In this document: piece after piece, positions 1 through 10,497 of the stretch | Numbering within the stretch: position 1 is the stretch's first letter | Layout: the number at the start of each line of letters is the position of its first letter | DNA from: Skeletonema tropicum | Taxonomy: Eukaryota; Bacillariophyta; Thalassiosirophyceae; Thalassiosirales; Thalassiosiraceae | Length of the DNA: 64,000 nt | Direction of reading: 5' to 3' | Assembly: GCA_037178625.1 (NCBI GenBank) | Contig: JAWZXG010000028.1 | Coordinates: forward strand, 124,001 to 188,000 | Translations under genes and position numbers: made by a program | The notes under the pieces: model-generated | Database searches by the model: none | What the model saw: the letters and a program-made list of their open reading frames with translations, nothing else | What the model was told of the DNA's origin: nothing

Positions 1-1768
1 ATATGAAAGGCAAGGGCATCTGACATTTCATTAGCCAACTTTCGGAAAGCTTCACACCTATTGTTTGAGGATACCAGCATTCGACCTGCGATGCAAATAG
101 CAACGGGTAAGGAACACCTTTTAACAATATCGACTGCTAACGATTCCTCCTCAGTAGTTAGAACAGCGTGCTGACAGCCACTCTCACGTTTCAGTAATGT
201 TGTTGCCTCCTGTAGTGAAAGTTCCCCGACATCGACCACATTTGCTTTCCGAAATCCTCCTTGCAACCTCGTGGAAACGAGTACCCTCAAATGGCTTTCC
301 AACCGATTACTGAGATTTAGCCACGAGATTGCCGATCGACTCCAAACATCGTCAAGCACGATGAGGATATGTCTATCACTCAATAGGCGGCACATTGTAG
401 CTTTCGCAGCTTCCATTGCAGCTTGCTCCTTCTGTCGTAGCACCGAAGAATCATCTGTAGATAGGGCGATCGGTTCATCGAATGATGGCACCTCCAAATC
501 AAGTTGCTTGCAGATTGTTTCAAGCAAATCGACATATAGATCAAAGGTCATGCCTCCACGTATACCCTCTCCACGAACTTGCGATAATGATAGCCATGCA
601 ATCCCGTCAACAAAGTGCAGAAGGGTAGTACGATTTGACACCACCATTGAGCATAATACAGACTTTCCAATGCTACAGTAAGAGCGAGCCACAATGATGT
701 GTCAGCGGTGGATATAGAAAACGTTCAGCAGCGCTGCATTGAATGAGTTAAAGTAAACAAATCTTACCCTCCATAACCTCGAAGCAAGACAACGTTTTTG
801 CAATCATCGCAGTCATATGATTCATTTGCGAAGGAGGAATCTTGGAGTTTGGATATTATATCATCAACGAGAACCTCCCGCCGTAAGAGTGTATCCTTAT
901 TCTTCAATTCGGACGTGATTGACATGGCACTTGGCGGCTGTAAGAGATGAGCGTTTGAAGTGAAAGCAAATAGAATGGCAAGTGACTGTGAGCAAAAGCG
1001 TTGATCATAAAGAAATGCGCAAGCATGTGGCTGATGTGAACAGCTTACCACAGCAGCAGAATTGACTTCTGCATGATAGTTATTGCTGCTATCATCTACA
1101 TGGGCGGCTTCGGGTATAACCACTGCTGGGTAGGGAGACGAAGTTCTACGAAATGAATCACACACAGTATTAGAACTTTCCAACTCCTGACTTCCATTTT
1201 GACCATCCTCCCGACAATCTTCGTCTAATGGTGGCTGAGGTGGATTGATTGGGTGGATGCACTGTGCACAAGATGAGTTGGCGTTATTATCATCAACTTC
1301 TTCATTATCCAAAGATGACCCTCCTGTTCCAGTGTCCAAAATAACATCACTCTCGTTTGTTATCTCTTCTGTGTCGTGGTTTAATTCAGATGGGATTGTC
1401 CCAGCGTTAATGATCTCTGGCTCTTCAACGGTTCGATTCTCAACATCATCGATGTCATCGCCAACTTCTCCCGACAATATTGATGTAGACGTCGATCTTT
1501 CATGACATAGACTGGCGTTGTTGTTGCCATTGTTTTGCGAATTTTCAAACACCGAAACATCATCTTTATCAGTTCCCTCCCATTCTAGGCCAATCGCCTG
1601 CCGGAGAGCCTGTTCGAGCTCTACCCACGCATCTCTCGATTCTCCAAACGAAAAATCGATGTTATAATTACCACCGCCGCCCTCTCTTCTACCATTTTCA
1701 ACGCCAGCCGCAACTGAAGCCTCGATGTTATCTTCATCCCCAATCATATGTCCTCTGATGCCAATCAT
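1..1768 (-). CDS. NB-ARC (STAND) P-loop ATPase, partial at window edge
   Basis: Two exons are visible. Exon 1 runs from 1768 down to 768; intron 767-673 (95 bp, GT-AG); exon 2 runs from 672 and is still open at position 1. Splicing restores the Walker A motif GYGGIGKS (residues about 331-338), which the intron splits. Exon 2 then shows Walker B HILIVLDDVW (about 435-444), an RNBS-B-like LVSTR (about 465-469) and a GLPL-type motif SLPVAI (about 521-526). This order is diagnostic of NB-ARC/AP-ATPase modules, nucleotide-dependent switches in signalling and immune-type proteins. The first 330 residues are acidic, rich in N/S/E, and show no domain I recognise. The C-terminal repeats expected in the family (LRR, TPR or WD) would lie outside the window. 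The start is the first ATG of the open frame; an upstream exon cannot be excluded. The family call is firm; the biological role is unknown. Confidence 0.85.
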
Positions 1769-1827
1769 AATGCAGTCAAATCCGCCAGTGTACTTTAGTG
1801 ATATGTCAATGTTGTATTAGAGCGTCC

Positions 1828-2309
1828 TTTCTGCTGAGGGAAATAGTACGCCAAAGTACTCCAGTCCCAATTAGTGTGTACACTAACACATAAACGGCAC
1901 CCTTCCACACGCATCTCTCCCTTTCACCTTCCCACCAAGGATCCAACCCGTGATCCAACAACAAAGCCCACTCTCGAGAGAGCGAGAAGGGTTTTTCGAT
2001 CAAGCTACTTATTTCGTCGTCTATCAACTTTCTTTTGTTGCTGCTGAATAAATCATGGACAGAATATAATAATAAGCAAATAATACTAACGTTTGACAAT
2101 TAAGTACATATTACTCTGCAATTAAACGATGGAGTTCGCAATGGCATCTGCCTTGCGCTTCTTGCTATTGCTCACTTTTACTGCCTTGCTGCATGTAGCT
2201 ATCCTCCAAGTTTTTTTCTCCTTAAATTGGGGGTATCTTCTGCAGACACCAGCCATTGCGCGTGTGAAGGTACTATCAAGGAAGGCAGTGTCTATTTCGT
2301 TCACAGGTT
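1828..2309. repeat. Duplicated segment, copy 1
   Basis: This segment matches 3134-3750 almost base for base, but lacks about 135 bp present in that copy (roughly 3347-3483). Homology stops abruptly at both ends. It lies 60 bp upstream of the start of the NB-ARC gene, so it could affect that promoter. It looks like an internally deleted copy of a mobile element. Confidence 0.8.
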
Positions 2310-2684
2310 CAAACGTAATTCTCCGCTCAAAAACGCATGCATAACTTCAGAAGGGATGAGGTTGTACCGAAGATCATGGGTGGCGTTGTGATAATGACGC
2401 GTCTCGTCCTTTAAATCGTCGGGGGTGAGCTCGAACACAAGCTGATCATACAAGTTGTTCTCGCCACTACTGTAGTTATCTTTAATAAATTTGATGAATC
2501 TCATTTTTCGACGGCGATAGTCAGGGAAAGCCTTGATAACGTAAGAATCTGTTTCCTTCATTGCCGCGGCATGTTCGTCAGTTAATGTAAATGAAATTCC
2601 CCCCTGGACGGACTCGGGTAGCGTCGACGTAGCACCTGCCCCACCACCTCGCTGGGGATTCCGGTACAATGGTGGACGAGACAT
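2301..2684 (-). pseudogene. Possible Crypton-type recombinase N-terminal fragment
   Basis: The frame opens at an ATG at 2684 and encodes 127 aa, ending just inside the duplicated segment. It is basic in the middle (FPDYRRRKMRFIKFI) and has a helical stretch with HNATHDLRYN and a following MHAFLSG. In my memory this resembles the N-terminal SAM-like DNA-binding region of Crypton/YR recombinases, but the call is weak. Downstream, the frame is joined out of phase to the sequence that forms the C-terminus of the 3563-4300 frame (NEIDTAFLDSTF). This suggests an element with its middle deleted. It may instead be an unrelated hypothetical protein. Confidence 0.3.
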
Positions 2685-2708
2685 GTTGTGTGTTGGAAGG
2701 TTGAACAC

Positions 2709-3133
2709 CCGTACAATTTATTAGGGGAGGAGGAGGAGGGAGTTGATGATGATGAAGACAATAATTGTCCTACTCTTCATAATAATAGAGAGACTATTAC
2801 CTTGAACAGCGGCGACATAAGTACTTCTTGTCATCGATTCTCATGGTGATGGTCTTCTTGAAGTTCAAATTATTTCAAATCGATGGGCTGGGTGCCGGTT
2901 GAGCTCTCTCTCTAACAGTTAGTACTCCTTCTAGCAAAAGGAAAAAGTACGCACTTCTCGGAAATCCTGGATGAGGCTGGCGACCTTTGTCCTCATTCCA
3001 GATCCCGTGACAGGTACCTACTTATTTTGTTAGGCAATCCGATGCGGACTTTTTGGGATTAGGAAAAAGATCGCCACTCTGGCGACCTTTTGGTTGTTCT
3101 TCGACGTATTTCGGCGTACAAAGTCGGCCGGCT
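2709..3133. other. Intergenic DNA, no gene seen
   Basis: No convincing coding frame or RNA gene. The stretch just left of the second duplicate (about 3030-3130) contains two short inverted matches of gatcgcca/tggcgac type. I see nothing else that can be supported. Confidence 0.5.
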
Positions 3134-3750
3134 TTTCTGCTGAGGGAAATAGTACGCCAAAGTACTCCAGTCCCAATTAGTGTGTACACTAACACATAAA
3201 CGGCACCCTTCCACACGCATCTCTCCCTTTCACCTTCCCACCAAGGATCCAACCCGTGATCCAACAACAAAGCCCACTCTCGAGAGAGCGAGAAGGGTTT
3301 TTCGATCAAGCTACTTATTTCGTCGTCTATCAACTTTCTTTTGTTGCACAGCAACAAAAGAAAGTTGATCATTCGTTCTCCCACGTTCACTTGGACCAGG
3401 AGATGGAGACGGAGACAAAGCATGAGCACGGACCATGACCGAGCCTCCGACTCCGATGACCTTCAAAAGGGTGAGGGAGCAGCGCTGAATAAATCATGGA
3501 CAGAATATAATAATAAGCAAATAATACTAACGTTTGACAATTAAGTACATATTACTCTGCAATTAAACGATGGAGTTCGCAATGGCATCTGCCTTGCGCT
3601 TCTTGCTATTGCTCACTTTTACTGCCTTGCTGCATGTAGCTATCCTCCAAGTTTTTTTCTCCTTAAATTGGGGGTATCTTCTGCAGACACCAGCCATTGC
3701 GCGTGTGAAGGTACTATCAAGGAAGGCAGTGTCTATTTCGTTCACAGGTT
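3134..3750. repeat. Duplicated segment, copy 2 (with hairpin insert)
   Basis: Longer partner of 1828-2309. The extra DNA begins with a perfect 19-bp inverted repeat, arms 3329-3347 and 3351-3369 with a 3-base loop. The left arm is shared with copy 1 and the right arm is unique to this copy. Outside the insert the two copies are nearly identical, pointing to recent duplication or transposition. Confidence 0.8.
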
Positions 3751-4300
3751 TATTAACGATTTCATCGAACACCTCAGCTTCCATCAAATCCAACATTGGC
3801 TTCCATGTATTATCATACTTCTTCTTTACCTTCGACGGCAGCCTCCCATGCTTCAACAGACGGAGCGGCCTCACTGGTGTAGCGGTTGTTGTATTTCCGT
3901 TCAAGTGTAATAGATGGGGATAGCCGACGAGCCAAGCTTTCCACGCTTTCTCCAACAAAGGAGTAGGCGTAGGAAAAGAGAATGTCTCAGGGACGTCCCA
4001 ATCAGTCAAGTGTTTCTTGGTGGCAGCAGCAAAGGGGTCTTGGAACGAGTAAGACTTGTAAAGATGTGCTTCAGGCCTCTCAACTTGATCTTGGCATTCG
4101 CTGCCCCGTACTGCAACAACCTCATCCGAGGGACCACCGGAAAGTCGGCACATGCCATCAAGTCGATTCTCTATTGTTTTGAAGCGGGAATCGATGTGTT
4201 TGGTCATTTCCGTTGTTACTATTTTTGATACCTCGTCCAACCTTTCTATCACCATCCCAGGAGACACCTTGCCTGCTTCTCTTATCTTCGCATCAGACAA
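3563..4300 (-). pseudogene. Possible Crypton-like C-terminal DNA-binding region
   Basis: A 245-codon open frame with no ATG at its upstream end; the first internal Met is near 4258. The N-terminal 60 residues look like a coiled coil (VIERLDEVSKIVTTEMTKHI). The middle contains LEKAWKAWLVGYP and RPLRLLKHGRLPS, reminiscent of the GCR1_C-like DNA-binding domain found at the C-terminus of some Cryptons. The C-terminus is basic (SNSKKRKADAI) and could be a nuclear localisation signal. The last 60 codons lie in the duplicated segment and are repeated at 2122-2304. The assignment is tentative; the frame is probably part of a decayed element rather than a host gene. Confidence 0.3.
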
Positions 4301-4313
4301 AACTAAATTAGAC

Positions 4314-4333
4314 TTAACCCTAACCCTAACCCC
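4314..4333. repeat. Short interstitial telomere-like repeat
   Basis: Roughly three tandem CCCTAA units, the TTAGGG-type telomere sequence, immediately upstream of the minus-strand frame ending at 3563. Too short to be a chromosome end; it could mark a repaired break or be chance. Confidence 0.5.
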
Positions 4334-4388
4334 AACTCAAGTTATGTCTGACAAGCACTTTTGAAGTGTAGGTAGGAGTGCAAAAATA

Positions 4389-5260
4389 TTAATTTTGGGC
4401 TTCGTCACGCCACTCAACTCTTACTTTCCGACGTGTGGCGTGACGAAAAGAATTTTCGAAAAATTCCTTCTGGAAGCTACAAAAAGTGCCTGTCAAAATT
4501 TTATGTAAGTAGGATTTGAGAGCAAACGTACAGCAGCTCTCAGTCGACTCAAGAGTCGTCCCAGCCCCTCCAAAAGCGAAGGCGTATCCACGATTCTTTT
4601 CTTCTTGCAATTGGCGTGCGGCGGCAGGGCAAGCTTCTCCCGGCTCTCCTGCTTTCGCTCTCTTCTCTCTCATGATTTTCTTTTCATGATTGCGTGCCTG
4701 TTGGACTGGATGGGTTTTGTCAACAACAATTTCGTAATCACAACTCTTTCCAATGCTCTCCTCTGGGGTCATCGCATTCGTTTGTTGACGGTAAAGCCTA
4801 GCCGCAGCGGTCTTCTTTGCCTGCTGAGCTGCCCTCTCCTCTGCGCTCATCGATTCAATCTTGCGTTGACGGTAAAGCCTTGCCGCAGCGGTCTTCTTTG
4901 CCTTCTGAGCTGCCCTCTCCTCTGCGCTCATCGACTCAATCTTGCGTTGACGGCGAAGCCTTGCCGCAGCGGTTTGTTTGCCTTCTGAGCTGCCCTCTCC
5001 TCTGCGCTCATCGAGGCATTCTTGCGTTGACGATAGATCTTGTCTGCAGCGGCCTTCTTTGCCTTCTGAGCTGCCCTCTCCTCTGCGCTCATCGAGGCAT
5101 GCTTGCGTTGACGGTAAAGCTTTACTCTAGCGGCGGCCTTAGCCCTTTGAGCTGCCCTCTCCTCTGGGCTGATAGAGGCATTCTTGCGTTGCCGTACAAG
5201 CTCTGCAGTATGACCGGCTCCATTAGTCTCCTCTGGATAGCTTGTCGACATCAGGTACAT
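4389..5260 (-). pseudogene. Frameshifted alanine/lysine-rich repeat protein
   Basis: The frame starts with an ATG at 5260 and holds five or more tandem copies of a 27-residue (81-bp) helical repeat, of the type MSAEERAAQKAKK..A.RLYRQRK. One repeat near 4970-4980 is a base short relative to its neighbours, so the frame breaks and the rest (down to 4389) lies in another frame. Across the break the repeat continues, so this was one protein of about 290 aa. The highly charged repeats suggest a long single helix or a nucleic-acid-binding basic region. The C-terminal 100 residues are not repetitive. I do not recognise a family. The frameshift may be a real lesion or a sequencing error. Confidence 0.55.
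4786..5200. repeat. 81-bp coding tandem repeat
   Basis: Direct repeats of about 81 bp, a multiple of three, each encoding the SAEERAAQ...YRQRK helix of the surrounding gene. Divergence between units is moderate at the edges and low in the centre, where the one-base deletion lies. Confidence 0.75.
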
Positions 5261-6616
5261 ACACCAAGATTATCTTGACACACAAAGTTGACTCTCGGGT
5301 GAATTATTATTCCTTCAATGAAGAAATAGTACCCTCTATGCATACTTATTGAGTTCTCTATTGTACTGGTGCAGAGGAACAGCAGCTTGACTCGCTCCTT
5401 GCTGTTCTTCCTTTGGGAGCATAAAAGCCATGCCGAGAACATCCATGTCGAAGTAAAAATTATGAGCCGAGCAAGCATTTTAGTGCATAACACAATATCA
5501 TGATTGGTCTGGAGCAACACAGGCAGAATGCAGTGAAAAATAAGAATCCAGGATCTTTCGATTTGACAGGCAGAAGTACGAAACAAAATTATCCAGGATA
5601 TTTCAATTTGAGGGGCCGAACAGCTGCTACCTTCTTGGAGTCGAAGAGCGCAAGCCCCCCTAACGCCAACCCAATTAAGACTCGGCAAACAAAATATCCT
5701 AAGGGATATAATTATATAAACTATAGAGTGTGGTAGAGAAAGGTGTTAAAATTTAAAATTATGCTCAACACAAATTTCACCCCACAGTTTTTGTATTTGC
5801 CCCAGTCTATTCTCACATGATCCAAAGATTGAACTAACCAAAAAGCGAGAATGAGGCCTCTTTGGTGGGGAACCCTCTTGTGGTGATGGACAGTCGAGAC
5901 GGGTGTCTTCACTCCTCAGGTGTGATGGTTCGACTTGCTACCGCCCCTGCCATTCTTTTTTGGTTGTTCATCCAACCAATGCACTCATTGTAGTGGGTGG
6001 GTTTTTCGGCATCGGTTGTCTAGATAGTGTCTCTCTGTTGTTGTCTGGAAGGTTGTATCGGACCACCTCACTGTATCCCTTGAGTGCAGGGAAGTCAGAG
6101 GCGATGACGAGCAAGAACCTAGGTCCAGTGCTCGCACAAAAAAATCTGGCTAGCTGATTCCTACCCTTGTACAGCCCACGTACAGAAACGTTACATACAT
6201 GACGGGCCACGCACGCGCCCACGCTAGATAGAGCTCGTCAGATTTCCGCAATAACTCTAAGCTTTGTCGAAGCTTGGATACTAGTGATACGTATCGTTTA
6301 CCGTAGCACAGAAATAACCTAAAGCCCCACACACAGAAAAGTAAGAACAAACTCTGAAGCACATCTAAACCATGATGACCTACCTACTGACCACAATCAA
6401 TACGATTGCCGCTGATGAAGTTAATTCGAAAGGATTTGTCGTCAATAATCCTTCGGCGAAAGTAAAATAGATATTGTCTACTGGGATAGGTTACATCTTG
6501 CAGTTGAAGTAGTTGAACTTCCTCGCTTCGCTCGCTCAAATCGAAAAATCTTTGACATCATCATGCAGAAGAATTATAAAAACCTTGAAAGCATCCACGC
6601 CTACTTACACAATTCA
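5261..6616. other. Intergenic DNA, no supportable gene
   Basis: Only short frames occur on either strand, none with a recognisable motif. AT-rich patches near 5700-5770 and 6400-6470 are typical of intergenic DNA. I found no RNA gene or repeat matching other parts of the window. Confidence 0.45.
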
Positions 6617-6877
6617 ATGGTAGTCTCTATCCGCTCGACATTGACTGCGTTAACTCTTCTTTTTCTGTCGTCACACTCAGCAGCTTTTGCAGGCCCGCAT
6701 AGTTTCACTCTCGTGCAGCATCGCCATCAAGCAAACCAGTTCCAAGAAGCTACAGGCACCACCTCGCTCTCGGCTGGCAAGAACAGCAAGAAAAACAACA
6801 ACGAGGAAAACGACTCGGAGAGCAAGAGAACATACACAAAAATAGACGACGGATCACCTCTCGGCGTTGCAATGTAG
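6617..6877 (+). CDS. Small plastid-targeted protein, probably frameshifted
   Basis: Starting at the ATG at 6617 gives a textbook signal peptide: MVVSIRS, a hydrophobic core LTALTLLFLSS, then HSAAFAG. The A-F at the predicted cleavage site matches the diatom plastid-import ASAF-type motif, followed by a polar, basic transit-like stretch rich in N, K and S. An ATG 18 codons earlier (6563) would mask this signal. The frame ends after SPLGVAM at 6877. A shift of reading frame at that point continues with GIGGLLYTKGGDTF to a stop at 6981, which reads like a short membrane segment and tail. A single indel near 6870 would therefore explain the early stop. Function unknown; small membrane proteins of the plastid are one possibility. 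Confidence 0.5.
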   Translation: MVVSIRSTLTALTLLFLSSHSAAFAGPHSFTLVQHRHQANQFQEATGTTSLSAGKNSKKNNNEENDSESKRTYTKIDDGSPLGVAM

Positions 6878-6981
6878 GCATCGGTGGATTACTCTACACC
6901 AAAGGCGGTGATACATTTTCATTCCTTCAACAACAAGTTCTTCTTCCATCCAGGATCTTCCATCTTGCAGCATCAAGTTGA

Positions 6982-7363
6982 TCAAAGAATTACATAATTC
7001 CTGGAAGATCGCGGCCGTTCTCAAAATTAGAAGTAGTCGAGGTCTGAGCACTATGTGTTGACTATGAACCGAAGGAGTAAGGAGTTCTCAATATGCGAAC
7101 AGGTGATTATTTCTTTATTATTGATTATTTCTTCTCTGGCAATGTTCCAAGCTAAGGTAAGGGCGATGCATAATTTATAAATTGAAAGTGCTTGTGAAAT
7201 CCATTTTTTAAGAGAAGCTTCAGCAGGCAGCAGGGTTCATAATTCATAACTTGCAGCATCGTAGATGCAAGATCAATCTTGGTACAGAAACAGACAAGAA
7301 GACTTAGTGCTCATAAACTACTCCTCAACAAAACAAAACAACTAAGAAACATAACACACAATT
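6982..7363. other. Upstream region of the glycosyltransferase gene
   Basis: No frame worth calling. AT-rich DNA with short A-runs just before the glycosyltransferase start at 7364 (caaaacaaaacaac). I see no clear TATA box. Confidence 0.4.
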
Positions 7364-9145
7364 ATGAAAGTATTGATAGTTACAGGGGATTGCCCAAGTC
7401 ATCCATATGCATGTGCAAAGCTAGCCACAGTGCTGGCATGCAACCATGATGTAACTCTAGCTGGACCAAACGGCTCTGCCCTCGCTCGGCTTCAAGCTGA
7501 GGCAGAGATATACAATAAAACAGGCAAGAGAGAGATAAAATGCATATCCATAGGTAATGCCAATACTGTCGTGCATTGTAATGTGAGGTAAGTTGCTTGC
7601 ATGACAAACCGCAAAATGTAATAAATTAGTTGCCTACTGCCATGCTTGTTCAGAAAAGAAGCTCATAAGTAAACTTCTTCTTTCAACCAAATCACACGTA
7701 GACCAGTAATCAATCCACAAGAGTATTCCGCGTTGAAAATCATTGGTCGTGCGTTAATGGACAGAAACTACAATCCTTTTGTAATTGCAAACCAATTTGA
7801 AGATGTGATGGACAATCAAATTTCAACTTACAGCAATATCAAAATGGTTGTTGGAAACTTTGATATCGTTTATGCGATTCACACCGCTGCCGCAACTGTT
7901 TGCGATGCAATCGAGGCACGCCAAAAAGAAGGTGATGTACATCTTCCTCGCGTGATAATCTTCTCATCACTGCCATACGACCCTGTCTTCTTTCGCAGCT
8001 CTAAAGATGTGTCCCAAAACCTATGGCGTGCACCTCGTTCGATAGTTGCGTTCCCACATGTTGCGACTTACGCATCTACCGACAAGACACGAAACATATT
8101 CACCCCCGTATCAATTCTATGCTTCCTTGTGAGGTTGTTTTGGATGTGGCTTGATACGCACTTCGTCGAGAAGGCATGGAAGATAGCTGGGAAACGAAAT
8201 GATTCGCGCCGAGCCGAACGTCATCTTCCACCAGTTCATTGCGGCAACAAGTATTATTGGCAAAACTATCCTGTGCTCAGCATGGGTGGTATTCATCCAT
8301 TTACTACCAGTGGAACGTATATTGCAGATAATGTCACTGTAATTGGATCCTTGAAAAGCGACGCACCGGTAGATATCACTCGCTTGGGTGATTGGGTTGG
8401 CAGCAGTAACGCAGGTCAAAATGTAATATATGCGTGCTTTGGAACGGGAACTATATTGTCAGAAGAAGAAATTAGAAACCTAGCCAAAATGGTCATCGCA
8501 CTTGAAGTCACTCAATATCGTGTTCTTTTGGCTCTCAGGAAAGAAGAACAAGATCGTCACCGACAAACTTTTGACAAAGTCATTGGCTCGAAGCCCACGT
8601 TTCAAGCAGATGGCGTTGTAGAATATAGGCATGGTGCTTTTAGGATTGATGCTGATGTCCCTCAAGAGTCTCTCTTACAAAGCGGTAGGGTTGTTTTATT
8701 CGTAACTCATATGGGCTTTGGTGCTTTTACTGAAGCTATCAACGGTGGGTAAGTCACTCTGCTGTGCATTGCTTGTATTATCTTTTGCACAAATACCATA
8801 CTTACGGTACTCTGCGTTCTCAGTGTCCCAATGATTGCATACCCAAGTGGTTGTGATCAATGGTACAATGCTCAAAGAGCTGTCGAGGTAGGCGTCGCTG
8901 TCAAAGCAAATCCCAAAATGGAAGGTTTAGACTCCACCGTGATCGATATGCTCAAAAATGATACGATCAAGGCGCGTTCCATGCAACTAGCATCGGAAGT
9001 AAACATGTTTGCCTCCGATGAAATCATCCTCGAGCAAGCTAACGAAGTTGCTCTTGGTGGTGATGCTTGTGATTCGGAAACTGCGCCTATGTGCTCGACC
9101 TGCGAAGACGCCCATTCAGTGGGTCAATCCCGAAAGAATGCATAA
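7364..9145 (+). CDS. UDP-glycosyltransferase, GT1/GT28-like, three exons
   Basis: Exons 7364-7587, 7702-8748 and 8824-9145 are joined by two GT-AG introns (114 and 75 bp). They give 1593 nt, an uninterrupted 530-aa protein. The N-terminus MKVLIVTGDCPSHPYACAKLATVL is the first Rossmann strand-loop-helix of GT-B enzymes. The C-terminal half carries the nucleotide-sugar signature: HMGFGAFTEAINGG (from H411), then VPMIAYP, then DQWYN (D435, Q436). This corresponds to the PSPG-like box of GT1 enzymes. The second intron splits this box between the two halves. No signal peptide or membrane segment is evident, so the enzyme is probably cytosolic. The acceptor (sterol, lipid or small molecule) cannot be told from sequence. 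Splice sites are canonical and the frame is preserved through both introns. Confidence 0.85.
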
Positions 9146-9184
9146 AACTTAGGAACCTACATTCTTACAATAATCCATCTTTCC

Positions 9185-10429
9185 TCAATCTGTAGCACTA
9201 TCCTTGTACCATGTTGCGAGCAGTTTCCACTCATGTTTATCCTTCAGTGATAAAATGTGTTTCATCCATTTCGTATCTTCCACTGCCAGCGGACCTTTCT
9301 CAAAGACTTGTCTTAGCCATTCTAGATGATGTCTCACGTACTTGTCAAATATTTCATTGTCTAACAGGTAGTGACCTGGGAATCGATACGGAATAATGGT
9401 ACCATCGTCTCGGCGAAAGAAGGATGAAATGTACCATCTTCCACCTACGAAAGCAACCTTCTCATCACACAACTCCCATCCCAAGTCCTTTTGAAGACTA
9501 TCGTAAAGAATAATCAAGTGCTGGGGTCTAGAATTCGTTGGCTGCAAGAAGATATATTCCGACTCTAAACTTTCAATAGGAGGTGTTGTTGCTTCGGATT
9601 TTCCGGCTATAATATCTAGCATGGTATGTACTCCCATACCAGCGATGACAACTGCGTTTGCTTCACCTGGTTGCAGCGCACTCAAACCATCTCCTACTCG
9701 GAACTGAATTGGTAACTCCAATGATTTGTTGCCATTCACTGTGCCAATTTTCGATAGGGCATCATTCACTCGTTTCAAGGAAGCAAGGCCTCCATTCTCA
9801 AGAGCCTGTGATGATAAATCTGTACCAAACACTTTGGAGAATACAAACTCATCTGAGGTATCACGCGACTGATTTACCCATGCAATACACGCCAAGCTGA
9901 GAGCAAGCATTCCATGGTCACAGCCAACATCTGCTATTGATGTCATTCTATTACTGCTGGATTTGCTTGGTACTAAAATGAGTTGTATTAGAGGGTTCAT
10001 CCTTTCCCAAGTTCGATTGAATGAACGTCTATTCGAAGACATAATTTCCATCGTGCACTTGGCAACGTCCATAGGGTCGGCATCATGTTTGCTGAAGACT
10101 TGAGTATTGTGTATTCCTTGGGTGGCTTCGTCGTTATTCTTACTCACCGCCACTCGGAGACAGGCACGAAACCTATCATATCGATTCACCTTGTTCACTT
10201 TGCCACACGTTGTTGAAATTAATCTGGATTGCACATTCCGCTGTGACGCAAGGTGTCGGTACAACACATGTGATTGCACTGCTGATGATGCCATCAAGTG
10301 AGGCGGTAGGCCACAAAGACGGAACGCCATCACCGAAGACATTTGGAGAAAAACTTCGGAAAAACAAAGAACTAGCAATGCGACGATCAAGGGATTGATG
10401 GCCCTTACACCGTAGCCGTTGTTTATCAT
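9185..10429 (-). CDS. TrmK-type tRNA (adenine-N1)-methyltransferase, apparently plastid-targeted
   Basis: Intronless 414-aa frame. The catalytic core matches the TrmK/YqfN family, which methylates N1 of A22 in tRNA in bacteria: SAM motif I IADVGCDHGMLALSLA (165-180), GTDLSSQAL (202-210), VGDGLSAL (245-252), VVIAGMGVHTM (260-270) and LQPTNSRPQHLI. The first 30 residues contain a hydrophobic segment (LIVALLVLCFSEVFL) followed by SSVMAFRL, resembling a signal peptide with an A-F cleavage motif, then a basic stretch. I infer import into the plastid. The protein is longer than bacterial TrmK (about 230-240 aa) at both ends. The end of the gene lies 40 bp from the convergent glycosyltransferase. 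Its start is only 78 bp from the left end of the transposon at 10507. Confidence 0.8.
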   Translation of the reverse strand: MINNGYGVRAINPLIVALLVLCFSEVFLQMSSVMAFRLCGLPPHLMASSAVQSHVLYRHLASQRNVQSRLISTTCGKVNKVNRYDRFRACLRVAVSKNNDEATQGIHNTQVFSKHDADPMDVAKCTMEIMSSNRRSFNRTWERMNPLIQLILVPSKSSSNRMTSIADVGCDHGMLALSLACIAWVNQSRDTSDEFVFSKVFGTDLSSQALENGGLASLKRVNDALSKIGTVNGNKSLELPIQFRVGDGLSALQPGEANAVVIAGMGVHTMLDIIAGKSEATTPPIESLESEYIFLQPTNSRPQHLIILYDSLQKDLGWELCDEKVAFVGGRWYISSFFRRDDGTIIPYRFPGHYLLDNEIFDKYVRHHLEWLRQVFEKGPLAVEDTKWMKHILSLKDKHEWKLLATWYKDSATD

Positions 10430-10497
10430 ATTGGTTCAGCTGGAAAGCTCCAAGTATTTTATGGAGATGTTCGTTGATTTTATCTGCGTGGATTTGT

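Noticed and set aside
271..681. 136-codon plus-strand frame
   Set aside because: Exactly antisense to exon 2 of the NB-ARC gene, whose motifs leave no doubt about the coding strand.
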